Shown: piece by piece, positions 38,697 through 47,300 of the stretch
How positions within the stretch are numbered: position 1 is the first letter of the stretch
How the letters are laid out: the number at the start of each line of letters is the position of its first letter
Assembly (NCBI RefSeq): GCF_033783015.1
Contig: NZ_CP123907.1
Span: forward strand, 620,001-684,000
DNA length: 64,000 bases
DNA from: Corynebacterium sp. 21KM1197
GTDB taxonomy: Bacteria > Actinomycetota > Actinomycetes > Mycobacteriales > Mycobacteriaceae
Direction: 5' to 3'
Position numbers and translations under genes: made by a program
The notes under the pieces: model-generated
Told to the model about the DNA's origin: nothing
Database searches by the model: none
The model's input: the letters and a program-made list of their open reading frames with translations, nothing else

Positions 38697-40429
38697 TCCG
38701 CTCGTTGCTTGCCCTTACCGATGGCCAGGATACCCGGCTTATGCACCGGGTCCTCACCCTCGCCGTCGCGGCCGGAATCACGCAGGGCATCGCGATCCTG
38801 CTCATGGTTCCCGTTTTCACCGCGCTTTTCCGCGCCGATTGGCCCGCAACTGGCTGGGCGCTCATTGTTCTTGGCGTTGCGGTGCTTCTCCATTCCGTCA
38901 TCATGGCCGTCGCCACGAGCTCCGGGTTCACCGGTTCGCTCGGCGTGATCCGCTCGATGCACCGGGGCCTGGGGAGTACGCTGCTTCGCCTACCGCTGAG
39001 CTGGTTTGGCCCGGAGTCGCAGGGCCGAGCGTCTCACTCCGCGGTGCGGGGAACGCTCTTCGTGGCCACGGCGGCGATGGACGTGCTCGTTCCCCTCACC
39101 GTGAGCATCACGGCCCCGGCGACGATCGCCGTTGGTGCGCTGCTGCTGGACTGGCGGGTCGGGTTGGTGCTCATGGCCGCCGGGCCGGTCGTGTACCTGT
39201 CCGCCCGGGTTGCTGCCCGATGGGAATCCGCGGGAGAGGAGCGGGTTCGGGGGGTTCGTGCGGATACGGATTCCCGGCTGCTGGAGTTCGCCCGGGGCCA
39301 GCAGGTTTTGCGCTCCTCTGGCATCGCTGCGGACTATCCGCCGCTGCACCGGGCGATTGATCAGCAGCGGGAGCTGGGCCGCCGGGCGTTGTGGCTGTCC
39401 GTCGGCGGGATGGTGCTCCAGGGGTTTGTCCTCCAGTTCATCCTCGGCGTGGTCTCGGCGCTTGCGGTGTGGACTGCCACCGGAGGTGGCGATGCCGTGA
39501 CGGCGGTGGCGCTCGTCGGCCTCGTTGCCCTCGCCGTCGGGCCGCTGCGGGTGGTGTCGTCCATGTCCACGGCCCTGCACCAGTCGAAGGAGGAGATCGA
39601 CGACGTCCGCGCGCTGCTGACCACGCCCGGTCTGCCGGAGCCCGCCGAGGCGGTGGCCTTCCCGGAGCGCGCCGACGTCCGCCTCCGCGACGTTCGCTTC
39701 AGCTACGGCGAACACCGGGTGCTCGACGGCGTGGATCTCACGGTCCCGGATCGAACGTACACCGCGCTTGTCGGCCCCTCGGGTTCCGGCAAGACGACCA
39801 TCGTCCGGCTCATCGCCCGGCTATGGGACGTCGATTCCGGCTCCGTGGAGATCGGTGGCGTGGATCTACGGGATATGACGACGACCGACCTCTATGGCCA
39901 TATATCGATGATCTTCCAGGACGTCTATCTCTTCGACGACACCCTGTGGGCGAACATCGCCCTCGGTGACCCCTCGGCGAGCCCGGAGGAGATCCGCGCG
40001 GCAGCCGACCGGGCGCACGTCACGGAGATCGCCGATCGCCTCGCCGAGGGCTGGGATACCCGCGTCGGTGAGGGAGGAAGCTTACTTTCCGGGGGCGAGC
40101 GGCAGCGCGTGTCCGTTGCTCGGGCGCTACTGCGCAAGGCCCCGCTTGTTGTATGCGACGAGCCGAGCAGCGCTCTTGACCCCACGACCCGCCGGGCCGT
40201 GACCGAGGCCCTCGCGGATCTATCCCGCGAGGCAACCGTGGTGGTGGTCGCCCACCAGCTAGAGACCATTCGCGGCGCAGACCAGATTCTCCTGCTTGAG
40301 GGCGGGCGGATCGCGGCCCGAGGCACCCACGAGGAACTCGCCCGGGGCGACGAGCGCTACCGGCGGTTCTGGTCCCTCCGCGAGGAAGCCGGCCGCTGGA
40401 ATCTCGCGGCCGATCGACAATCAAACTAG
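38693..40429 (+). CDS. ABC half transporter (TMD-NBD fusion), YbtP/YbtQ-like, second of a pair
   Basis: 578 residues, with the start ATG overlapping the stop of the first half transporter. The six-helix membrane domain runs to about 320, then an ATPase domain with Walker A GPSGSGKTT, signature LSGGERQRVSVARALL, Walker B LVVCDEPSSALDPTT and the switch histidine in VVAHQLETI. Both nucleotide-binding domains of the pair look competent, with no obvious degenerate site. The protein lacks the siderophore-interacting (SIP) domain of IrtA, so iron release would need another reductase. Confidence 0.88.
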   Translation: MIRSLLALTDGQDTRLMHRVLTLAVAAGITQGIAILLMVPVFTALFRADWPATGWALIVLGVAVLLHSVIMAVATSSGFTGSLGVIRSMHRGLGSTLLRLPLSWFGPESQGRASHSAVRGTLFVATAAMDVLVPLTVSITAPATIAVGALLLDWRVGLVLMAAGPVVYLSARVAARWESAGEERVRGVRADTDSRLLEFARGQQVLRSSGIAADYPPLHRAIDQQRELGRRALWLSVGGMVLQGFVLQFILGVVSALAVWTATGGGDAVTAVALVGLVALAVGPLRVVSSMSTALHQSKEEIDDVRALLTTPGLPEPAEAVAFPERADVRLRDVRFSYGEHRVLDGVDLTVPDRTYTALVGPSGSGKTTIVRLIARLWDVDSGSVEIGGVDLRDMTTTDLYGHISMIFQDVYLFDDTLWANIALGDPSASPEEIRAAADRAHVTEIADRLAEGWDTRVGEGGSLLSGGERQRVSVARALLRKAPLVVCDEPSSALDPTTRRAVTEALADLSREATVVVVAHQLETIRGADQILLLEGGRIAARGTHEELARGDERYRRFWSLREEAGRWNLAADRQSN

Positions 40430-40449
40430 GTACGAAAGGAATCATACCC

Positions 40450-41031
40450 ATGAGAACCCCTCTCTCCGGCCGTGACCTCGTCACCGTCGGTATCTTCACG
40501 GTGATCCTCGCGGTCATCAACGTTCTGTGCAACGCCATCGGGGTGTTCGGCCCGGAGGTCCAACCCTTCGGGGCCGTCACCGCGGTCATCATCAATGGCA
40601 TCCCTTTCGCGCTGTTCATCAGGCGCGTCCAGGGCTTTGGCCTCGTGACTATCACGGCCACGCTGCTGAGCCTCATCTCCGGGCTGCTTGGCGACGCCTT
40701 TGTGGGTGTGCCGATTGCCTTCCTCCTCGGCCTCCTCGCGGACCTGATTATCCGCAGCGGGGGCTACCGGGATGCCCGGCGCACGATTCTCGGCTACGGC
40801 ATCTTTGGCATCTATCCCATCGGTTCTTTGTTGCCTCTGTTGTTCATGCGCGATGACATCGTCGCCCGGTACGCTGAGCACTCCGATCCCGAGTGGGCCC
40901 AGCGCTTCAGCGATTTCCTCTCCACGCCGATGATCGTCGCGATGATTGTGATTCTCTTCGTCGCCGCGCTCATCGGCGGGTGGATCGGCCAGCGCGTCCT
41001 GCGATCCTATTTTTCTCGTGCGGGCCTTTGA
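40450..41031 (+). CDS. ECF transporter substrate-binding (S) component, MptD/Trep_Strep type
   Basis: A 193-residue membrane protein with five or six hydrophobic segments. RDLVTVGIFTVILAVINVLCNAIGVFG, GFGLVTITATLLSLISGLLG, PIAFLLGLLADLIIRSGGYRDARRTILGYGIFGIYPIGSLLPL and a C-terminal helix match the family annotated as MptD or Trep_Strep putative ECF S components. S components determine which small molecule is imported; for this family the substrate is not established. It follows the ABC pair by 20 bases with an AAAGGA site and overlaps the T component, so it is part of the same operon. A metallophore or its metal complex is the likely cargo by context. Confidence 0.75.
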   Translation: MRTPLSGRDLVTVGIFTVILAVINVLCNAIGVFGPEVQPFGAVTAVIINGIPFALFIRRVQGFGLVTITATLLSLISGLLGDAFVGVPIAFLLGLLADLIIRSGGYRDARRTILGYGIFGIYPIGSLLPLLFMRDDIVARYAEHSDPEWAQRFSDFLSTPMIVAMIVILFVAALIGGWIGQRVLRSYFSRAGL

Positions 41032-41683
41032 TCCTCGCGCCGCCCTCGTTGCCCTTGTTATCATCAACGTCTCCCTGCTGGCCGTGGGAACGGAACCGCT
41101 TGAGATGGTCGGGGCGGTGATCGTCGCGGTGGCCCTGCTGTCCGCGAGGCGGCCTGTTCTCGCTGCTATCGTCCTCGCCCTTGAGGTGGTGTTGGTCTAC
41201 GCCGCCTTGCCTGCCCTGGTGGCCTTCGCGTTCACCTTTACCTACCGCTTCCTCCTCGTGGGGTTGTTGTCGTGGGTGCTGCTCGGCGGGATCACCACCG
41301 GCTCGCTCCTCTCGGCGCTGGGGTGGGCGAGGGTGCCCCGGGTGCTGGTGGTTCCGGCGGTCGTCGCTGTGCGGTTTCTGCCGGTGGTCGTGGACGATGC
41401 CCGCACTATCCGCGATAACCTCGTCCTCCGGGGCATCGTGTCCTCGGGGCCGGCGTTGTTCCTGCACCCGGTGACGGCGGTTCGCCGGGCGGTGCTGCCG
41501 CTCGTGGCGAGTTCCGTGCGCACAGGGGACGAACTTTCCGCCTCTGCGCTGCTTCGGGGCCTGGGAAGCACGCGCACGCCCACCCCCGTCGTGCTCCTGC
41601 GGCTGCGGTGGGCGGATGCGCTGCTGCTTCTCGTCGCGGTCGCGGTGGGTGCGCTTGCCGTCCAACAATCCATCGGAGGTTAG
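41018..41683 (+). CDS. ECF transporter transmembrane (T) component
   Basis: A 221-residue membrane protein of the EcfT/CbiQ family. It has four or five hydrophobic segments followed by the long cytoplasmic coupling helices containing ARTIRDNLVLRGI and SASALLRGLGS, the Ala-Arg-Gly-type motifs that contact the two ATPase subunits. The start is GTG inside the S-component gene (14-base overlap), and the ATPase gene follows after three bases. It couples ATP hydrolysis to movement of the S component. Confidence 0.82.
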   Translation: MRAFDPRAALVALVIINVSLLAVGTEPLEMVGAVIVAVALLSARRPVLAAIVLALEVVLVYAALPALVAFAFTFTYRFLLVGLLSWVLLGGITTGSLLSALGWARVPRVLVVPAVVAVRFLPVVVDDARTIRDNLVLRGIVSSGPALFLHPVTAVRRAVLPLVASSVRTGDELSASALLRGLGSTRTPTPVVLLRLRWADALLLLVAVAVGALAVQQSIGG

Positions 41684-41686
41684 AAG

Positions 41687-43045
41687 ATGCATTCATCCCG
41701 CCCGGTTGTTCACGCCCGTGGCCTCACCCTCACCACCGAGCAGACCGTCCTCCTCGACGACGTGAACCTTAGGGTCGATCCTGGCGAGGCGGTTCTTATC
41801 ACCGGGCGCTCCGGGGCGGGGAAGTCCTCGCTACTGCGCGTGCTCAACGGACTCGTTCCGCACGTGTATCCCGGGAGCTTGTCCGGGAGCGTCGAGGTCG
41901 GCGGGATCGACCCGGCCACGGCCGACCTCGCCGTCACGGGTCGCATCGCTGCCACCGTGTTCCAGAATCCCCGCACCCAATTCTTTGCCACGGACGTGCT
42001 CTCCGAGATCGCCCTTGGGGCATCGAACGCGGGGCTACCCAGGGAGGACATTCTCAGAAGAATAGACGAGGCTGCCGAGCGCTTTGAGCTCACCGGCCTG
42101 CTGGGGCGCGGCATGACGGAACTCAGCGGCGGCGAGCGGCAACGGGTGGCGCTTGCCGCCGCCGTGGTGTCCCGGCCGCGGCTCTACCTGCTCGACGAGC
42201 CGACCGCGAACCTCGACGCCGCGAGCACCCGCCACTTCGCCGAGGCGGTGCGGGATCTGCGGGAATCCGGGGCGACGCTCATCATCGCCGAGCACCGGCT
42301 GCATCACCTCGTGGGCGTGGTGGATCGGGTGGTGCGGATGGAGGGCGGGCGCATCGTCAGTGACCTCCCCGCCGAGGAATTCTGGGCCATGCCCCGGGCG
42401 GGGCTTCGCTCATTCGAGGAACCCCCGGAGAACCCGCTTCCCCCGGCGTCGCTCGGCGGGGACGGACTGATTGTGGAGAACGCGCGGTTTCCCCGAGGCG
42501 CGGTGACGTGTGTGACGGGCCGCAACGGCGCGGGGAAGTCCACGCTGCTGCGCATGCTCGTTGGCCTCCACAAAGCCAAGGGGAAGGTGCAGCTGGACGG
42601 GCGGGAACTTTCTCCCCGGCGGCGCCGGGCGGTGTGTGCGGCGGTCATGCAGGACGTCAACCGCCAGCTATTCGGCGAAAGCGTCGAGGACGAGTTGCGG
42701 CTTGGTCTTCGCGGCAGGCGAGACTGCCGAGCGCTGCTCGCCTCGCTTGGATTGGCGGGACTGGAGGATCGGCATCCGCTGAGCCTCTCCGGCGGGCAGC
42801 GGCAGCGCCTGGCGGTGGCGACTGCGCGGATCGCGGAGGCGGAGGTCATTGTCTTTGATGAACCGACCTCTGGGCTGGACCTTGAGGCGATGGAACAGAT
42901 GGCTGAGGTCATACGGTCCTGCGCCGAGCAGGGGGCCGTGGTGATCGTGGTGACGCACGACCGTGAACTCGTGGATCGCGTTGGCGATTATGAGCTGAGG
43001 GTTATTGCTCCCCAAACTCTAGCTCGAGCAGATGCAGGGGGGTAA
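41687..43045 (+). CDS. ECF transporter dual ATPase (fused EcfA-EcfA')
   Basis: 452 residues with two ABC ATPase domains. Domain 1: Walker A GRSGAGKSSLLRVLNGL, signature LSGGERQRVALAAA, Walker B LYLLDEPTANLDAAS. Domain 2: Walker A GRNGAGKSTLLRMLVGL, signature LSGGQRQRLAVATA, Walker B VIVFDEPTSGLDLEAM, H-loop VVTHDRE. Both are intact, so this one chain supplies both energizing subunits of the ECF complex. It is the last gene of the island operon. Its final 44 bases overlap the end of the convergent protease pseudogene, with no terminator visible between them. Confidence 0.9.
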   Translation: MHSSRPVVHARGLTLTTEQTVLLDDVNLRVDPGEAVLITGRSGAGKSSLLRVLNGLVPHVYPGSLSGSVEVGGIDPATADLAVTGRIAATVFQNPRTQFFATDVLSEIALGASNAGLPREDILRRIDEAAERFELTGLLGRGMTELSGGERQRVALAAAVVSRPRLYLLDEPTANLDAASTRHFAEAVRDLRESGATLIIAEHRLHHLVGVVDRVVRMEGGRIVSDLPAEEFWAMPRAGLRSFEEPPENPLPPASLGGDGLIVENARFPRGAVTCVTGRNGAGKSTLLRMLVGLHKAKGKVQLDGRELSPRRRRAVCAAVMQDVNRQLFGESVEDELRLGLRGRRDCRALLASLGLAGLEDRHPLSLSGGQRQRLAVATARIAEAEVIVFDEPTSGLDLEAMEQMAEVIRSCAEQGAVVIVVTHDRELVDRVGDYELRVIAPQTLARADAGG

Positions 43046-43599
43046 ACAGGGAATCGTCCTGCTGGTTGCTCGCGGCAAGCACGCCTACCACGTTGCCGTC
43101 TCGATCCATGAGAAGTCCGCCGGAGTTCCCGGCGTAGGTGACCACGTTGGAGTTGATGAGGATGCCGGGGTATTTGTTGTCGCTCAGGATAATGCGCCGG
43201 GGCGTGGCCTCCGTGATGATCCCGGTGCTGTAATTATCGGAGGAGCGGAATTACGCGTAGTCGTCGCGGCGGAGTCGCCCCGCCCCACGTGCCCGGTCAC
43301 CTGGACGTCCGGGTTGAGGGCGATCTGCACGACGTCGAGGGGGAAGGGGAGATCGGACCCCAATCCTGCGATGGTGCCTAGGGCCTTCCCGGTGTGGAGG
43401 GAGTAGATGGTATCGTCCACGCTCCAGGTGCTCTTCCCGCAGTGTAGGCGGTGTGCTCATCGACGATGTTGAGCGTGCACATATATCCCTCCATGGCGTG
43501 GATCACGGCACCCTGCTGGATAGTGGTGCTGGCGTGCGCGGCGGGGGCGAACGCAGTGATAGCGAGGGCGACCCCGAGGAAAGAACGGGTAATTTTCAT
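43002..43599 (-). pseudogene. Trypsin-like (S1) serine protease pseudogene
   Basis: Reading from 43599: an intact signal peptide (MKITRSFLGVALAITAFAPAAHA) and the start of the mature domain up to CTLNIVDEHTAYTAG. The expected HCG with the catalytic histidine is missing and the frame changes at about 43433. A second frame carries KSTWSVDDTIYSLHTGKALG and PLDVVQIALNPDVQVTGHVGRGD. A second frame change occurs at about 43265-43275, and the third frame has an in-frame TAA at about 43256. The rest (STGIITEATPRRIILSDNKYPG, YAGNSGGLLMDRDGNVVGVLAASNQQDDSLFTPL) keeps the catalytic-serine motif GNSGG. Two frameshifts plus a stop argue for real decay rather than a sequencing slip. It would have been about 200 residues and secreted. 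Confidence 0.85.
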
Positions 43600-43610
43600 G
43601 GAAGTTTAAG

Positions 43611-44348
43611 TTATCCTTGTTGCGCCACCACCTCCAAGATTTCCTCCGCCAATTCAGGGCGGCAGATGAGCAGGTCGGGAATGTAGGTGTCCTTATTGTT
43701 ATAGGTCAGTTTGCTGCCGTCGAGGCGCGAGCAGTGCAACCCGGCGGCCTTGGCCACACCCACGGGGGCCGCCTGATCCCATTCGTACTGGCCACCGGCG
43801 TGCACATAGGCATCGCAATCGCCCAGGAGCACGTGCATGGCCTTGGCCCCGGCGGAGCCCATGGGCAGGAGATCACAGTCCAGGGCCTCGGCCACGGCGG
43901 AGGCCACCGCCGGGGGCCGCCGCCGCGAGACCGCGATCTTGCGGGCATAAGGGCCGGTGACGGCGCGGACGTCATTGGAATCAAAAACCACGCCCAGATC
44001 CGGCAGCCCCACAGCGGCGTGAATGGGCACTCCGTTTTCCACCAGGGCGATGTGCACGGCCCAGTCCTGGCGGCCGGTGGCAAATTCCTTGGTGCCATCG
44101 AGCGGATCGACGATCCACACCCGCTCCTTGCCGAGGCGATCGAGGTCGTCGGAAGCCTCCTCGGAGAGGAACCCATCGCCGGGGCGGTGCTGCTCTAGCA
44201 CGCGGGAGATCCAGCTCTGGGCCAGCTCGTCCCCGGCGTCGCCAAGGTTGCGTCCCCCCAGCAGCCCCACGTTGCGGATACCCTTGAGAATCTCTGCGGC
44301 CCCCTGGGCGAGGTGATGGGTGAGGCGGGCGTCGGAAAGCACAGTCAT
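43611..44348 (-). CDS. cysQ: 3'(2'),5'-bisphosphate nucleotidase CysQ (inositol monophosphatase family)
   Basis: A 245-residue Mg-dependent phosphatase from the ATG at 44348 (MTVLSDARLTHHLAQGAAEIL). Motifs: FLSEEASDD, WIVDPLDGTKEFATGRQDWAVHIALVENG (metal and Li-sensitive phosphatase motif A) and GGQYEWDQAAPVGVAKAAGLHCSRLDG (motif B). It dephosphorylates PAP/PAPS-type nucleotides in sulfur assimilation. An alternative ATG three codons upstream (44357) is also possible. Divergent from lhr with only 34 bases between the start codons, so promoters overlap and leaderless transcripts are likely. Confidence 0.9.
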   Translation of the reverse strand: MTVLSDARLTHHLAQGAAEILKGIRNVGLLGGRNLGDAGDELAQSWISRVLEQHRPGDGFLSEEASDDLDRLGKERVWIVDPLDGTKEFATGRQDWAVHIALVENGVPIHAAVGLPDLGVVFDSNDVRAVTGPYARKIAVSRRRPPAVASAVAEALDCDLLPMGSAGAKAMHVLLGDCDAYVHAGGQYEWDQAAPVGVAKAAGLHCSRLDGSKLTYNNKDTYIPDLLICRPELAEEILEVVAQQG

Positions 44349-44382
44349 GCCCGCCATTTTATCCCTTTGGTTAGATTTAGGC

Positions 44383-47300
44383 ATGACCGTTTTCGATCGC
44401 TTTCACCCCCGCGTCGCCGCCTGGTTCCAGGACAACCTGGGCGCACCCACCCCGGTGCAGGAGCAGGCGTGGGAGGCGATCGCCCAGGGCCGCAACGCGC
44501 TCGTGGTGGCGCCCACCGGATCGGGCAAGACGCTCGCGGCGTTCCTCACCGCGATCAGCAAGCTTATCGACGCCCCTCCCGGCGTCAAGGTCCTCTACAT
44601 CTCGCCGCTCAAGGCCCTGGGCGCGGACGTGGAGCGCAACCTGCGCCGTCCCATCGAGGAGATGGGCCTGGACATCACGGTGGGGGTGCGCTCGGGCGAC
44701 ACCCCGCAATCGGAACGCCGCAAACTCGTGCGCAACCCGCCGGACATTCTCATCACCACACCGGAATCCGCCTACCTCATGCTGACCTCCCGAGCCTCCG
44801 CGATCCTGGGCGCGGTGCACACCGTGATCGTGGACGAGGTGCACGCCCTGGCAGGAAGCAAACGCGGGGTGCACCTGGCGCTGAGCCTGGAACGCCTGGC
44901 CGCCCGAGCGAACTTCCAGCGCATTGGGCTCTCCGCCACCGTGCGCCCGCTGGAAACCGTGGCCGCCTTCTTAGGGCAGGACGTGGAGATCATCGCCCCA
45001 CCCGCGCACAAGCAGTGGAACCTGCGGGTGCACGGGATCGACGTGGAGGAACTAGCGGCCAACGTGTACCGCCAGGTGATGTCCGCCCGTTCCACGCTCG
45101 TATTCGTCAATTCCCGGCGCACGGCGGAAAAACTCACCTCCAGGATCAACGAACTCTACGCGGAGCAACACGAACCCGAGGCCCTCGCCGCACCCCTGCG
45201 CCGCGATCCCGCTCAACTGATGAAGTCCACGGATACCGCGGGCAGCGCCCCCACCTTCATCGCGCGGGCCCACCACGGCTCCGTCTCCACCGAGGAACGC
45301 GCCGAGATCGAGGGCGCGCTCAAGGCCGGGAATCTCCGCGCGGTGGTGGCCACCTCCTCCCTGGAACTAGGCATTGATATGGGCGCGGTGGACCTGGTGA
45401 TCCAGGTGGATTCCCCGCTGTCCGTGGCGGCGGGATTACAGCGCGTGGGGCGCGCAAGCCACGCGGTGGGAGCCACCTCCACCGGGGAGTTCTACCCCCA
45501 GCACCCCGCCGACCTCTTCCGGATGGCCGTGATCGTCTCCCGCATGCGCCAGGGGCTCATCGAGGAGATCCACATTCCGCGCAACCCGCTGGACGTGCTG
45601 GCCCAGCAGACCATCGCCGAGGTTTCCCAGCGCGACACCCCGGTGGCGGAATGGTACGCGCTCGTGCGCCGCGCCTACCCCTACCGCGACCTGCCCAGGG
45701 AGGCCTTCGACTCCGTCATCAACCTGGTCACCGGCTACTATCCGGCCACGGACTTCGCGGAACTCAAGCCCTACCTGGTGCTCAGCGAGGGCGTGCTCAC
45801 AGCCCGCCCTGGAGCCCAGCGCGTGGCGGTGACCTCCGGCGGCACCATCCCCGACCGAGGGCTCTTCGGCGTCTTCCTCATCGGCGGCGACCAGGGCGCG
45901 CGCCGGGTGGGAGAACTCGACGAGGAGATGGTGTACGAATCCCGCGTGGGCGACGTGTTCACCCTGGGCGCGAGCAGTTGGCGGATCGAAGAGATCACCA
46001 AGGACCAAGTGCTGGTGAGCCCCGCCCCCGGCCACACCGGGCGGCTGCCCTTCTGGACGGGGGATGAAACCGGGCGGCCCGCAGAACTCGGACGGGCGGT
46101 GGGGGCGGCGCGCCGGGACGCGGCCAGCATCAGCGCCGACCTCAGCGATCAGGCCGCCGCCGACATCGAGGAATACCTGCGCGACCAGGCCGCCGCCACC
46201 GGGGTGATCCCCGACGAACGCACCCTGGTGCTGGAGAGATTCCGCGACGAACTAGGCGACTGGCGGGCGATCCTGCACAGCCCCTACGGGCGCGGAGTCA
46301 ATGCCGCCTGGGCCTTAGCGGTGGGCGCGGAATACGCCACGGACGAAGGGATAGTCATGCGGGTCTCCACCGAGGCCCCACCCACCGCAGACCTCTTTAC
46401 CCTCCACGACCCCGCCGCCGAGGTGGCCGCCAAGGTCAGCGAATCCGCCCTCTTTGCCGCGCGCTTTAGGGAATGCGCCGCCCGCGCCCTGCTGCTGCCG
46501 CGCCGCAACCCCGGACGGCGCTCCCCGCTGTGGCAGCAGCGCCACCGCGCGGCCAAGCTCCTCGACGCCGCCCGCCGCTACCCCTCCTTTCCCATCGTCC
46601 TAGAAACGGTGCGGGAATGCCTCCAGGACGTCTACGACCTCCCCGCCCTCGAAGAACTCCACCGGGACCTCGCGCGGAATCGGGTGCGGATCGTGGAGGT
46701 CACCACCACCAGCCCCAGCCCCTTTGCCGCCACCATGCTGTTCACCTACACCGGGGCCTTCATGTATGAGGGTGATCGCCCGCAGGCGGAAAGCCACCTC
46801 GATTCCGCGCTGCTCGCCTCCCTACTCGGGGAGACGGATCTGCGCGAGATCCTCGACCCAGACATTCTGAACGAGCGGCCCCGTATCCCCGCCACCCCGG
46901 AGGAGTTTGCTGACCATCTCCGCGAGGTGGGCCCCGCCCCGATCACCCCGGAGAACATGATTCTGGCCGAGGCGCTGGGGGAGCGGGTGATCCGCATCGA
47001 CCTGGCGGGACGCCCTCACTTCGCCCAGGCGGCTGACGCCCCGATCCTTCATCAACCGACGCAACTGCTCGCCCGGTGGGCGCGGAACCGTGGGCCCTTC
47101 ACGGCGTCGGAAGCCTTCCGGGATCTGGGAGTAGGCGAGGAAGTGCTGGCGGAGATACCGCTGGTGCGCGGGCGGTTCCGGCACGGGGTGGAGGAGCAGG
47201 AATACTGCGACCCGGACGCGCTGGATCGCCTGCGCCGACGCTCCCTGGCGCGGGCGCGCCGGGCCACCGAGCCGGTGCCGCCGGAGAAATATGCGAACTT

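Larger units (their letters stand above)
20207..43050. other. Accessory genomic island encoding an NRPS metallophore system
   Basis: About 23 kb between tRNA-Arg(CCT) and the protease pseudogene/cysQ. In C. glutamicum, as I recall, folA and cysQ are near neighbours, so this block looks inserted. It contains only the NRPS locus and its transporters. Val and Leu codons shift visibly from GTG/CTG, dominant in the flanks, towards GTC/CTC. No integrase, transposase or second copy of the tRNA 3' end was found by eye, so the right border is approximate and the mechanism of entry is unknown. Confidence 0.65.

Noticed and set aside
43000-43620. Right-hand attachment repeat of the tRNA-Arg 3' end
   Set aside because: Only short, scattered matches such as CAATCCT and GGTGCC were seen; none is long enough to be an att site.
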